DNA of 64,000 bases. Source: Ampullaceana balthica. Its lineage: Eukaryota > Mollusca > Gastropoda > Lymnaeidae. How positions within the stretch are numbered: the first letter of the stretch is position 1; the number at the start of each line of letters is the position of its first letter. The stretch spans positions 64,501 through 128,500 of the forward strand of contig CALYLW010000124.1 of the NCBI GenBank assembly GCA_944989445.1, written 5' to 3'. The notes under the pieces were generated by a model, which did no database searches, was not told the origin of the DNA, and was given only the letters and a program-made list of their open reading frames with translations. The translations under genes were made by a program, and so were the position numbers. This document shows, one piece after another, positions 22,911 to 34,128 of the stretch.

Positions 22911-23419
22911 ATATAAATAAATCATTTCTTAATAGTGATCTCCCCTTTCTAAACGTAAATTAAATCATTCACATTTTTAAAGAAGATTTTACTAACTGCC
23001 GTTTATATCAGCAGGGGCACCACAGACAGGGGGATTACGTCCAACTATTCGCTGTTAAGACAGTTGTACTCTTAATATTAAGGTATATATATAATTAACA
23101 AGTCATTACTGTTAGTTGATCACCCACATAAGAGACATGGGGGGGGACACGCTAACTTTGTTACATGCTTTTGTTGGGTTTTTAAAAACTAAGTAAAAAT
23201 ACCTCGCTAACCTCGACAGTTAACAGGTTAAGTGATAATTTTTTTTAATGGTAAACTAATCCCCAAAATTGATAGGTTTAGCAACCTTACTATTTATGCT
23301 CTAATGGCCTCCCTAATATAATATTACATCATTTCTTACAATTGTCATGATGTGAGAGATGCTTCTCTAAACTGAAGTTAATCTAAAATAATTAAATATT
23401 TAAAAAATCTTTTTTTAAA

Positions 23420-24440
23420 AAAGGACACACTTTTAACATAATCACTACTTTTAGTAATGTCTCATATATAAGGGATTTATAGTCAAAAACTTAGTTTTTA
23501 CAGCTATTTTTTAAAACTTATAATAAAAACTCTTTAAAATTCACGTCTGAAGCCCACACATCTTTTTTACCACTATTTTTTTTATACCAAACACCTCAAA
23601 AGCGCCCGCCCAACGTTTTATACCACGGTGTTGTGTTCACGTGGTGAACTCATGGATGTCAACAAGGCAGACGGGTACAGATGCTTATAGATAAACTAAA
23701 AATGCAATAATTTCAATACAGTAGTAGATCTCTAGGACCATCAGAAGTGGTATAATTTTACGTTTCAAGTTTTGAAGGATGGATACAACATACAAACATT
23801 GTGACTTAAATAAAAGCGTGTAAATTAATTGCAATCATCGAGTAATCTAAGTGTCACTATTTTGGCTATTAACATGGAATGACTAATAACACTGATATTT
23901 ACATTGTCATCAGAGATTTTATATTGGTTATTAAGACCACTCCTTTTTGGGAAATGGTTAAACGTTTTAAAAGCGACCCTTTAATGGTCTGCTAGCTGAG
24001 CAATGTTCTCAGAATCCACAAGAGTTAATGTCGACTCAGCATATTCACCCAAAAGAAAAAGTTGTGAGCCAAAGGAGTATGAGTAAACAAGGATCAATCA
24101 TTTAAAATTTAAAAAATTTAAATGCTATATTTTTCAATTGTCAACTAGGCGGGATTATATTTAAATTGACATTTTATGGTTGTTTTTAAGATTTGACACC
24201 AAAAAAAAACTTGAGGTGTCATGCCAAAATTAATGAATTAAAATTATTTTAAAAGGTTAGAATAAACAGGACTGGTCCTGTTCTTAGGACCAGTTAATGG
24301 TTAACAAACGTAAGTGCTGAGATTTTAAATTTATGACTGACCAATAGGATTCTATTGACAAATTAATTGCTTTGGGGTTCACATTTAAATCATGTCTTTT
24401 TCAAGGTAAAAAACTTGTTTTCTAGATTCATTAACAACCA
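23420..24440. repeat. Decayed MITE and hAT-end fragments in the 5' intron
   Basis: TCATATATAAGGGATTTATAG at 23461-23481 is the right end of the AAATCCCTTATAT family; GGACTGGTCCTGTTCTTAGG near 24270 and TTAAGACCACTCC near 23942 resemble the TAAGGTTGTTAAGACCG family. No gene. Confidence 0.45.
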
Positions 24441-24452
24441 ATTAAATTTTAG

Positions 24453-24497
24453 ATGGCTCAGTTTTAAATATACTCAAACCACCAGCACTTTGTACAG
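24453..24497 (+). other. Candidate 45-nt microexon upstream of the common exon
   Basis: Bounded by an AAATTTTAG acceptor and a TACAG/GTAAAT donor. Read from phase 1 it is open (GSVLNILKPPALCT) and ends in phase 1, which joins in frame to the next acceptor at 24620 and continues through FSSLVIWK into MPELQ. It is therefore either part of an extended N-terminus whose start lies in an unseen exon, or leader sequence. Read from its own ATG it stops after four codons. Confidence 0.35.
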
Positions 24498-24619
24498 GTA
24501 AATCATATTGATGGGCATACATTCATTCATTGTAGAAACTTTATATTTTTACATACTAATTCTGCTGACCAAAGCTCTTTTATTGCATCAATTAACATTA
24601 TTCTTATCCTTTTCTTTAG

Positions 24620-25765
24620 ACTTTTCATCATTAGTCATTTGGAAAATGCCTGAACTACAGCATATGGATGCAGCAGTTGCTAACAGGTTTATTTCTAGCC
24701 TCAGCAAATCACTTCAGGCCTTGTGCCACGGTTGTATGGAATTTGATTCTGGCATTGAAATTGTAGGTTACATTAATGTCAACATTGATAGTGGAAGCAA
24801 AGTAGACTATGTACTTAATGAAAAGGTACTAAAAAGTACTACAAATTCTATGACATTTGTGAGCAATAGCTTTCTTGCAAAAAAGGATCAACCTAAACAG
24901 ACTCGTGATGGTGCCTGTTCACCTGTTTCAGACACCGGATCGCAAAATCAATACCCAAGTCGTTTCAGAGGCTCATTTCATGGTTCAAGTTCATTTTCTC
25001 AGTCATATGTTCTTAGAGGTTCTCAAAAACGTTCAGCTGGAATGGAAAGAGATTGGAGATCTCCAAAAAAGCTTAGAGGCGGTAGACATCAATACACATC
25101 TCTTCATGAATCTTCATCTTCCACTGCAGGCATACCATTTCCTTCACTCTCATCAGTTGATGGCAACTTTAAATCTCCAATGAATCAGAGTACTGATATA
25201 ACTAGTGATGAAGGACAAATAAACATTAAGAAAGAGATTTTAGATAGTGATAATAAATCTGAGTTTCCAAACGATCCAGATCAATCAGATCAGAATCAAG
25301 ATTTATCATCTATTAAAAGAGATCCTGATGCATCAATGCTTGGTGAAAATGAAACATCCGATGAACCTTCTGATGCTACCGACAAAGAATTTAAAGGAAC
25401 ATTTCTTCAGCCCTCAACATCTGCAGATCATCAATTAGAGGAAGGATCTTCAGATGTTAACAGCCCAAGCGCAGAAAAACAAAGTTCTTCACTTTCAAAG
25501 TCGTCAGACAACTCTGCTTCAGTAAAACCAAGAAGAGTTTCAAATACAAGTCCTGTTGATGAAAGGGGTGTATCAGAGGATGCACCAGCAGAAAATATTG
25601 CCTCTGGCTCAGAAGTGCCTGAGTATGATGAAGCTGGTGAAGAAGGTGCATATGATCAGTCAGGTTATTCTGATCCTGGAGAAGGCTCTAGTGATGCCGG
25701 TCAATTTGAAGTAATTGAAATTGATGATGAAGATGAAGACGTGCAAGCTATGTTTGCAGAATCTC
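24620..25765 (+). CDS. Common coding exon of the zinc-finger gene (shared N-terminus)
   Basis: The acceptor is CTTTAG at 24619, the start ATG is at 24646 (A at -3), and the donor is C/GTAAGT at 25766. It encodes 373 residues. Residues about 7-65 look folded and slightly hydrophobic (AVANRFISSLSKSLQAL ... VDYVLNEKVLK); I do not recognise a family and see no BTB/POZ, SCAN or ZAD signature. Residues about 85-155 are Ser/Arg-rich with a basic KKLRGG-type stretch (possible NLS). The remainder is Ser/Asp/Glu-rich and probably disordered. IKKE (about 194) and IKRD (about 223) fit the SUMO acceptor consensus. VIEIDDEDED (about 356) fits a SUMO-interacting motif followed by acid. An open frame upstream to 24508 exists but is AT-rich and precedes the acceptor, so it was not used. 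The shared exon probably provides localisation and cofactor binding, while downstream exons provide DNA binding. Confidence 0.8.
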
Positions 25766-25771
25766 GTAAGT
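25766..25771 (+). other. Shared splice donor feeding all 25 alternative exons
   Basis: GTAAGT, a near-ideal donor, lies directly after the acidic end of the common exon. If it is not used, the frame runs on for 54 more residues to a stop at 25927-25929, giving a finger-less protein of 427 residues. Confidence 0.75.
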
Positions 25772-25929
25772 TAAATTTTCTTTCTTCTGAATTTAGTGGT
25801 ATTTATTACTTAAAAGATTATTGGTACTTCAAAAAATGTAAAATTCTGTTGGAAATAAAAAGAAATAACATTAGTATTTTTAAACCATCAGTAAGAGGAA
25901 ATGAGGTCATTATAAATCTTTATTTTTAA

Positions 25930-26459
25930 GTAATAATACCACTTCTTAATGTTTGTCTTTGGGGTTATTTTACAAAATATCAGTTCTTCATTGTGCATCT
26001 GCTGCTATCCTATTTTTCCTTATTCAAATTGTACTACTGTTTTTAACTTGAAAAGCCAAGAAAAATAACCTGGATTTTATTATTATTGAATCTATTCAAA
26101 ACTTTTAAGGGATTTGCTTGTATGTCATTTAAAGTTTAAAAATCAGAACCAACATTTGCAATATATTTTTTTTAAAAATTAGTTCATAGACTAGTTTTTG
26201 CCTCAAAGGTTTCAGGTGCAATAATTATTCATTTAAATTTGCTGAATAGCCTTGTTCTTTTTTTTTCCATCCATTTATCTATCTTTTCAAAATAATCCAT
26301 GCTTATTTCGAAATTATTTTTGGGCAAGCATGTGATATTGAAATTAATAAATAAAAGGTTTTATGTTACCTATCAGCTATCAAGTAAAAAAAAGAGGATT
26401 AATTGCACTAGTTTCCTCGTTTCGTGTTATGGTTGAAACTTGTATCAAAAAGAGTGCTA
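25930..26459. other. Start of large intron, no feature
   Basis: AT-rich intron sequence between the common exon and the transposon nest. I see no exon or RNA gene. Confidence 0.4.
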
Positions 26460-26530
26460 GAAAATACTAGGGACCAAGGGGAAACCGCACCGGACATTCG
26501 CCCCAGCCGGATATCGGGTTTTTCGGAACT

Positions 26531-28436
26531 ACCATATTTTCACGCATATTCCCTGCGAGTTATACCAGATTTTACAAACCCCGAACCCCCCCTGCGGGGT
26601 ATCTGAATTTTTTTTTACTGAATAATGAATCAATGGCACTATTACTTACAAAACACGAATATAAAATTAGATTCTGTATAACTTCTGGTATTATACGTGT
26701 CTCCCCGGTTAACCTCGGAATCGAATAGTCCAGTTTAAACCGGTTTGGAAGCAATTCTTGTTCATGTCGTAAATCGAATGTTTTGTATAACGACTGCAGT
26801 TGTCTGATGGTACGGTGTACAGGAAAAAATAGTGCACACTTGTTTACGTTTAGCCAATGGAATAAAATATCAAAATTATAATTTTATAATTATTTATAAT
26901 ATTTTTATTAAAATAAACAATTACTTTTTAAGTAATAAGAGATATTTTTGTATGCATGGTATTGATAGAGTTGTGAAAATATAGTACGGTAAGTACATCT
27001 CCTAGAGTGGTTCATCGTAAGGTTGTTAAGACCGATCGTTTTTGAGGACCGGTTAGCCGTTCAAAAAAAGACCGGTTAACAGCAAGTCCTTATATGCCTT
27101 ATGTTTTGAGAACCAACGAGTCAATGTTTTTTCGCCTCGCGTCGTCTGATGGTGGCATCAGAGCCCGATTCCCCTGCTGGCGTTCAGCTCTTTTTTGTGA
27201 CGCCCTCAAGTCAGCGAATTTTTAAAAAAAATTTAAAAAATATTTTTTAAAATTCAAAGAATTAAGTAAACAGTGATGGTTAATAGCCAATTTTTAAAAA
27301 AAATTTAAGACTCGTGATTAACCGTTCTAAATAAGAGGTCCGGTTAAACCTTTAGTTAAAGTTAGCGAGGTATTTTTCATAAGTTTAAAAAACCCACTCC
27401 TCGCCTCGTTCGTTGGGACGTCGTGTGACTCTCCTGTGTTTTGTGCGTGATGCCGGTCAACTCTGATGCGGTCAACTCGCGAATTAAAATTAATAATAAA
27501 AATAAAATTATAAAGCTTACAGAGTAAACAGTGATGATAAAATGGAATTTGTTTAAATTTGTTTTTCAATCGTCAACTCGCCAGAATTATTGAATTTTGC
27601 GGCGCACACGACGTTCTCATTTTTCCTGTTGAAATAGGGTTAGATCTACTCTCACGGTACTCCCCTTCCAACGCATAAGAATTACATTTTTTAAAAGAAA
27701 ATATCAGTTTTGATATTAATGTGGTAAGCTTACGTCAAATGCCTTTGACTTGCAGGAAATTTGTCACTAAATGACCGAACTCGAATTTGAGAACCGATTA
27801 ATCGCCCGGTATCTTTGCTACGTCTATCAAATGACTTGTAGATACTTCACTAAGCGGCTCGCGCCGATCAATTATTTTGATGCGGGAAACAGACTATAAA
27901 CCGGTGACCAGAGAATGCCGTTAGGTCACGGGGTCATATGGTTTTATAGCTTTCTTTGTCTTTATAAGAAAACGGCTATAATTAATATAAATAGAAACAG
28001 TCGCGGCCTTGACTGTTGTTGACATCAAACGCGCACTGTGTGTAGCTTTCGGACAGTGCCTCGACTACTAAGCAAATTCTTTAAAAAAACATTCTTTAGC
28101 CGTAGGCGAACTAAACTAATAGTGATGACGTGTATATTATTTATATACCCGGAATATGGAGAAAGCGATTTGATGTCACCGTCGCTCGCGTTAGTCTCGT
28201 ATGCTGCCCTGCATCTTAACAGTAAATTTGCGGTTAACCGATCCTGATTAAATAGGACCGGTCCTGATCTGAGGACCGGTTAACCGTTAACAACCTTAGT
28301 TCATCGTGATATGATTGTGCAGGGTATAAGCGTGGGCGGGTTATACCACAATTTTTTTACAGGATCTAAAAATTCTGCGGGGTATATGCGTGGGTGGGTT
28401 ATCTGCACGTGCAGGGAATATGCGTGAAAATATGGT
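26531..28436. mobile_element. Nested element with perfect 26-bp terminal inverted repeats
   Basis: The left end 26531-26556 (starts ACCATATTTTCACGC) is exactly the reverse complement of 28411-28436. No clear target duplication next to these ends. No coding capacity. Subterminal GGGTATATGCGTGGG-type repeats near the right end. Confidence 0.7.
27018..28298. mobile_element. Innermost hAT-like element, 1281 bp
   Basis: Ends TAAGGTTGTTAA / TTAACAACCTTA with an exact 8-bp target duplication GTTCATCG (27010-27017 and 28299-28306). Subterminal copies of GACCGGTTAACCG-like sequence on both sides. No transposase. Related fragments start near 22015, 23940, 24270 and 52208. Confidence 0.78.
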
Positions 28437-28809
28437 ATTCGCCTCGGCAAATAGTGCCCACGCTAATTGCCAAATATCTTAAAAAAAATACCTTAAAATA
28501 CAATTTTGGAATTCAAGAAATATAAAGATAAGTATACTTACAAATTGTTAAAAATATAACACATGTAACCTAATGATAGAAATTAATCATTTGAAATTAT
28601 AAAGATATAAAGTTAATAAACTGATTTTCTACGACAATATCGTGTTTACTTCTAGCAATTAGCGCCACAAATTTAATGTGTAAAATAAAATTTCATTGGT
28701 AGAAATCTTGAAAGATAAAAACAAGGCGGTTATGGTTTTGCGAATTAAAGCAAACACTAATCGTTTTTCAAAACCGAAATTAATTCGAATTTCCAATTTT
28801 CGTTAAATA

Positions 28810-29110
28810 ATAATAATAATGGATTGGTAATTTTTAAAGCGCTGTATCCCAGCGTGGAACTGGGCTCACAGCGCTTTACATGGAGATAATAACATACATA
28901 TAATAATTAAATAAACATTCATATCAAAATAACCACATAAATGACAGTACGTTACACATAAGCTACGTTAATCATTAAAAGAAATGTTTCATAAATTTTG
29001 AAAAGGTTGCGTGCAGTCTTGAAGGCCTTGGTAGTTGAAATACTACGAATGTGTAATGGTAGAGAATTTCATTGTTTGGCTTCACAAAAAGAGAGTGACC
29101 TTTCACCGAA
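28810..29110. repeat. Dispersed repeat, GCGCTGTATCCCAG family, copy 2
   Basis: An AATAAT-rich start, then AGCGCTGTATCCCAG ... CTCACAGCGCTTTACA and GTAATGGTAGAGAAT. Closely similar along its length to 12585-12900, so the same interspersed family; it includes a GCGCTGT/ACAGCGC inverted repeat. Confidence 0.7.
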
Positions 29111-29228
29111 TGTTTTAGTTTGTGTCTTAGTACTCGGATTCGTACCTGGATCCGGCAAATAGTACATCTAACTATTTGGATTTGGTATCCGGTAGAAAAC
29201 GTCTACCCGGTTGGTCCCTAGAAAATAC

Positions 29229-30687
29229 ATATTTAATATCAACCACTGGCATTAAAACAGGGTATGGTTTCTTTTGTTATTCCTTGAGATCAGACCTGAT
29301 CCAGATACATTTTTTAAATTATGGATATTTAGAATAGCAAGGTACCAGTTACTTTTTGAATGTAACTATAAATTTATAGTTTTGGAATGAAATAAATAAT
29401 AACTTTTAATTGTAATTTTAAAAGAAAGCACCAAAATCATTTTACCATCTCATGTTTTTAAGTCAACAAACTATAAAAACAAAATTGAAGCACACTGTAC
29501 CAAACAAGCAATCAAATAGTTAACACCCCGTCCCCCCTTTTCCGGTCAAATTGCCAGTAGAGAATTATACAAACTTTCTTAACTTAAAACATTTTTTAAA
29601 AAAAATGTCTTTCCCATACAGTTGACTCCTTCAAATTTGTTTTTTTAAACATTTGTTTCATAAATTCTTAAAATTAAATTTCTAATTTATATCAAGACTC
29701 CCTTATACAAAGATTTACAACATTCCATCATCAGATGCACGATGAAAGCACTGAGCTTGGGTATTTTAAATAAATACAAATTAAAAAAAACAAAACAAAC
29801 AAAATAACATAGCCTGTATATTTTAAGTCTATTTCCCTTTTTTTTTAAAATGTCTGTTACGCTACTGTATTTATTAAAATGTATATCTTTATTATTTTTT
29901 TTACCTTTATACTTTTGCAATCAAGCCTATCAATTATTACAAAAATGCAACATAATCTGTCCTCATTTAACAAATATTTCTCAAACCCAATTATCTTGAT
30001 TAATAAAAAAATTTATGTGCACTTTCCAGCAATTTTTGTTTTGATATAGTTATCTATAATATAAATTTTGTTTTATGAGAATTGTACCTTTTTATATTTT
30101 ATAGAACAAAATATGACATGAATTTTGTTTTTAATTTAATCCAAGAGTTAGTGTTAAACTTATTTTATTTACAATTGTTCAAATTATGTATTTGATGAAT
30201 ATCCATTGATTTGAAACAATAAATTCTGTGTTTTATACAAAGGTTATACCTTATGTAAGTGATATTATTTGCCAATTGCTTATTTCAAATTTATTGTTTT
30301 TCCAAAGTAATATTTAAAAATGTTTTATACACATTCTATGGAAATTACCTATCTCATATTTCGGTTGTTTGTTTTTGTAAGTATAATTTTTTGCAAATTA
30401 TTTTTGAGTGTGTGCATTTATAATTAATATGCATAATTTATCTTATTGTCAGCTGTAAAAACTAAATAATGTTTTATTTTAAAATAACATGATCTATGGG
30501 TATTAATAATTACTTTATATATTGCATTTTTTTGTTTCTTGTTAATGTAGAAGCTATTGGTTTCAGCATTTATACTTGTTATCCACACCATAATGGCCTG
30601 TTAAATTTTGTGTCTTCTTACTAGTCTTATTGTGATATTTTTGCGTCTTGTTAGCAATTGGGTGTATCTACAATTTTCTTATTTCAG
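29229..30687. other. Intron sequence before the finger array
   Basis: AT-rich, with no open finger-coding frame, no tRNA and no recognisable transposon. Serves as the last part of the intron from the common donor to exon 1. Confidence 0.4.
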
Positions 30688-31148
30688 ATATTTCACAAGA
30701 CTCGTTAACTTCCTCTAAACTCGTTGGCTCACATCACTTTGGCAATCATAAAAAGAAACCATTTCCTTTCATGCCTCAACATCAGTTAAAAGACTTGCCA
30801 TCTTCTTCAAATTCATCACATTCTTTTATTGGGACAAGTGTCCAGATTCCTTCAAAAGCTGAGTGTCCTTTTGATGAAACAATACAGCGTTATATCTGTC
30901 CCATCTGTTATCACAAATATTTAACATACTCCTCGCTTTGCAACCACATGAAGTTCAAGCATATGGGATTATTCGAAGTATATTGTGAAATATGTGGAAA
31001 AGGCTTTCAGCGCAGAGTGCATTTGGAAGGACACATGGCTATGCACGGAAAACCTATGAACTTTGCATGCCATATCTGTGGAACTAAATATGCTCATAAA
31101 ACATCATTGCGTGCACATGAAAAGCTAACTCATGGAATATTATCGTAA
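30688..31148 (+). CDS. Alternative terminal exon 1 (three C2H2 fingers)
   Basis: The acceptor is TTATTTCAG at 30687, and the first codon is completed as CAT (His). Encodes 153 residues, so the isoform would be about 526. Fingers begin CPICYHKY, CEICGKGF and CHICGTKY, all C-x2-C-x12-H-x3/4-H. The fourth CCHC finger found in most sister exons is missing; the exon stops just after the third finger (GILS). Finger 2 carries QRRVHLEG in the recognition helix instead of the usual YSxSGL, making this the most divergent module. It is the first in the array, about 4.9 kb from the common donor. No AATAAA was seen in the following 220 bp. Confidence 0.85.
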
Positions 31149-31365
31149 AATTGTGCTGTGATTTTCAAAGAAATATTTCTGCCCTCCCAAAAATACTACT
31201 ATTATTTTCATTCATTTTATTGAAATTTTTCTATTGTGAACTTCTTTAGAAAAAACATAAGCTATGAAGTGTGGTAAAAATTTATATTCATTTATGCATG
31301 CCTTCATGTGCCAATTCATATAGCTAAAGCTATTTCAAAACAATTGTTTTAACACTTTATTTCAG

Positions 31366-31868
31366 AGCAATATGTCAATCAGAGTTCTACTGGAGCAACA
31401 GGGTCTGTTCCATTCAGGATGGGTCGGACCTCAAGGCATAATTTGTCTTTCCAATCAAAGTTTTCCCAGGGGCTTACCTTAGATGAGTCATATCCCTCTT
31501 CCTCATCATTGGATCATTTAAATCTTCCCACTGAACAATCATCTTATGAATGCAATATTTGCAATACTGTTTTTGATAATAGACTTTATTACCAAAGGCA
31601 CATGAATAGCCTGCATAGAGAGTCAAAGAGTTTGCCTTATATTTGTTCTCACTGCCATAAAGGATTTTTCTCAAAAGTTGGATTGCATCAACATGAAGTG
31701 CAACATACAGGACAGATGTTTCATTGCTCATGGTGTAGCTCTAAATTTACATTTAAGAGGAATTTGAATCGTCATATAGAAAATCAGCATGGAACCAAAC
31801 ATTGTAGATATTGTGGTGTCAACTATAATATTCAAGGAAGCTATGCGCATGAGTGTTCAAATACATAA
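31366..31868 (+). CDS. Alternative terminal exon 2 (three C2H2 fingers plus degenerate fourth)
   Basis: Acceptor TTATTTCAG at 31365; split codon CAG (Gln). Encodes 167 residues (isoform about 540). Fingers begin CNICNTVF, CSHCHKGF and CSWCSSKF. The fourth, CRYCGVNY, ends H-E-C, with far too short a spacing between the last two ligands, so it may be a broken finger. Finger 2 is followed by the HTGQMF linker rather than TGEKP. AATAAA at 31932-31937 can serve as poly(A) signal, 64 bp after the stop. Confidence 0.86.
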
Positions 31869-32021
31869 TTGTACCTTTTATTATTTTTTAAATTCACTCT
31901 GTGCATTTATAACCGTAGCTGATTTGTGTACAATAAACCCCTTTCTCACTGGTAAAAAAAATACATTCCTCGTGGTGAATCTTAAAGGATATTATGCCCA
32001 CTTTCATTCTTTTTGTTTCAG

Positions 32022-32578
32022 AAGAGTATTGCAGTCAAATGGGGCAAAGACAGATTCATCATCCTTCAGTTGCAGAAGAAATTCACCCGAACCGTAGAAA
32101 TATGCTTGCCTCTAAATCTAGCATGACAATTTATACTGGTGCTGAATCTCAGATGCCTGATATGGGATTGTCAAGCTTTAATGCTATAAATGCATCAGAC
32201 ACTGATCAGTCAGCATTGCTGAAGTTTGGATGTCAGTATTGCTTTAAACAGTTTGATACAAAAATGATTTTAAACAGACATATGAAAGATGACCATCATG
32301 GACTACAAGCTTCATATCCATATAGTTGTACAGAGTGTGGAAAGGGTTTTTTCTCATATTCCGGACGCAAACATCATATGGAAAGTCATTTCGTCAAATC
32401 AGAGTGTACGTTTTGCGGCCACACGTTTAAGTACAGCAGAAATTTGAAGCGGCATATTGAAATTAACCATAACATGAAAGAGTGTAGACAATGCAAGAAT
32501 TATGTAAGCAGATATGATTTTGACGGTCATGTTCTGATTTGTACAGGAGTGTCCTTAACAGAAGCAGCAAGGCAGTGA
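32022..32578 (+). CDS. Alternative terminal exon 3 (four-finger module)
   Basis: Acceptor TTGTTTCAG at 32021; split codon CAA (Gln). Encodes 185 residues, the longest module (isoform about 558), because its pre-finger region of about 75 residues is long and Ser/Gln-rich. Fingers begin CQYCFKQF, CTECGKGF and CTFCGHTF (the last following a short HFVKSE linker), then the CCHC finger CRQCKNYV ending HVLIC. Finger 4 lacks the EYNQ box seen in most others (DFDGH instead). No canonical poly(A) hexamer is obvious nearby. Confidence 0.87.
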
Positions 32579-32721
32579 TAAATTATTTATTGAAGCCAGT
32601 TCATAAATGATGTCTTTTTATCTTCACACAGTTTTTCCTAATATCAATTAATGCTTGAGTGTGTAACAATTTTGAAATAGGTTATGACAGATTTCAAATT
32701 CAAGCATTTTGTTTGTTGCAG

Positions 32722-33260
32722 GTGTTAATGGTATCAGTCATCAAAGAAAGCATCTACGAAAACGACGTCCATTCAGCTCCACATCACAAATACTTCATGG
32801 TCTTTGCCATCATACACAGACCCCAGAGCTACACACTCAAATTCCTTTTAGTGGTGAATCTGGACAGTCCCTGCGCAGCTCAGTGGACATTTGTGCTATA
32901 TGTAGAATTGCACTTCCCTTTGGTATTACTTACCAATACCACTTTAATGAAGTTCATGCTATTGAATCTCCTGGTGGCCTTCTAAGTGGTATAGATCCTT
33001 TTGCTTGTAACATTTGCTTCAAAGGATTTGCAACTAAGGAGAGATTACGCCAACACAGTTCTGTGCATGACACAACAATTTACTCATGTTACATTTGTGA
33101 TGTAAAATTCAAGCATAAGAAAAATATTGGACGTCATTTGGAAAGTACCCACGGATTGAAAAAATGCATGTATTGTATGGCTCTATTTAAGAAAGGAGAC
33201 GATTTTAACAATCATATTTTGGGTTGTGATACATCAAAAGAAACTGGCATTCATTCATAG
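32722..33260 (+). CDS. Alternative terminal exon 4 (four-finger module)
   Basis: Acceptor TTGTTGCAG at 32721 (the -3 base is C as usual, the rest of the tract is weaker); split codon CGT (Arg). Encodes 179 residues (isoform about 552). The pre-finger region is strikingly basic (RKHLRKRR), a likely NLS. Fingers begin CAICRIAL, CNICFKGF, CYICDVKF, then CCHC CMYCMALF ending HILGC. The gap between fingers 1 and 2 is longer than in other modules (ESPGGLLSGIDP). AATAAA at 33411-33416. Confidence 0.87.
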
Positions 33261-34128
33261 TTATTCAATTTAAATTATTATTTTTTCTTTGTTGGATTGT
33301 TGTCTTCTTTTCACTGAAAATTATAATAATTTTTGCCTCACATTTTTCTCATGATTGTGATATTTATGTCATTGCCTGTACAAGAAATGTTTATATACCA
33401 AGTTACAACAAATAAAATGGTCAAGTAAATATTCATTGTTGTTTTGTTTTTTTAATGAAAAGGAATGGGTCTTTCGTTCTTAGTGTTTTAGATTACTTTA
33501 AAGGGTAAATGTTGATTGCAAATTTAAGATTAGCTTTAAAAACACTTAGATTGATGTAATCACATTATATTGCATTAGACAAAGTTTAATAATTGGTTAA
33601 AATTTGTAAAAAAAAATTCACTGTTTGAAGAACATTATACTGTTAGAAAACATTAGTTAATTTATTACAGGATAACTTAAAAAATGAAAATGTTAAACCT
33701 AATATTAGAGACATGAATTACAAACCATGTGAATATATATTTGAGTTTAACCAATTCATTTCATAAAGTAAATGTGTAAAATTGAGTGTTCACTAAAAAT
33801 ATTTTTGGAAAGGTTTATATACTGATAAGCCTTTGAGATTATATTTAACTTTGTAAATGCTTTGCTTATGTATTTTTATAGGCTAATGTAAATATAACTA
33901 TTTAAATTTTCTGTCAGGAAATATCAAAACAATATTCTTTCACAACTGTAACAGCATTTGAAACTTATGGGCTGTAAATATATTGCAATGTAAGTGTAAA
34001 ATTGTATAATTCTAAATCAAGTATTTCATATAGTCTTCAATGTTTGTATGTAACAGCAGCAGAATAATTACAATGCCTACTAGCATTGTGAGCAATAAAC
34101 GAACATATAATCACTTTCTCTGTTTCAG
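33261..34128. other. Array spacer between exons 4 and 5
   Basis: 868 bp with AATAAA at 33411 and 34094; no cysteine-pair finger code in any + frame. Confidence 0.4.

Larger units (their letters stand above)
26468..29220. mobile_element. hAT-like element with 8-bp target duplication, host of a nested pair
   Basis: Termini TAGGGACCAA / TTGGTCCCTA are flanked on both sides by GAAAATAC (26460-26467 and 29221-29228), the 8-bp duplication typical of hAT transposition. Inside lies the element at 26531-28436, which in turn holds 27018-28298, and a structured repeat at 28810-29100. No transposase frame is seen, so it is non-autonomous. It sits in the big intron of the zinc-finger gene. Confidence 0.75.

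Noticed and set aside
24508..24645. Upstream in-frame ATG giving a longer N-terminus (MMGIHSFIV...)
   Set aside because: It lies before the acceptor at 24619, is hydrophobic and AT-driven, and looks like intron. The ATG at 24646 or an upstream exon is more likely.
24646..25765. BTB/POZ domain in the shared exon, as in lola
   Set aside because: The N-terminal ~65 residues show no BTB signature and are too short; the rest is low complexity.
31474..31731. - strand ORF opposite a finger exon (and similar ones at 34486, 37766, 41951, 47106)
   Set aside because: Shadows of the + strand finger frames; their content follows the reverse of Cys/His codons.
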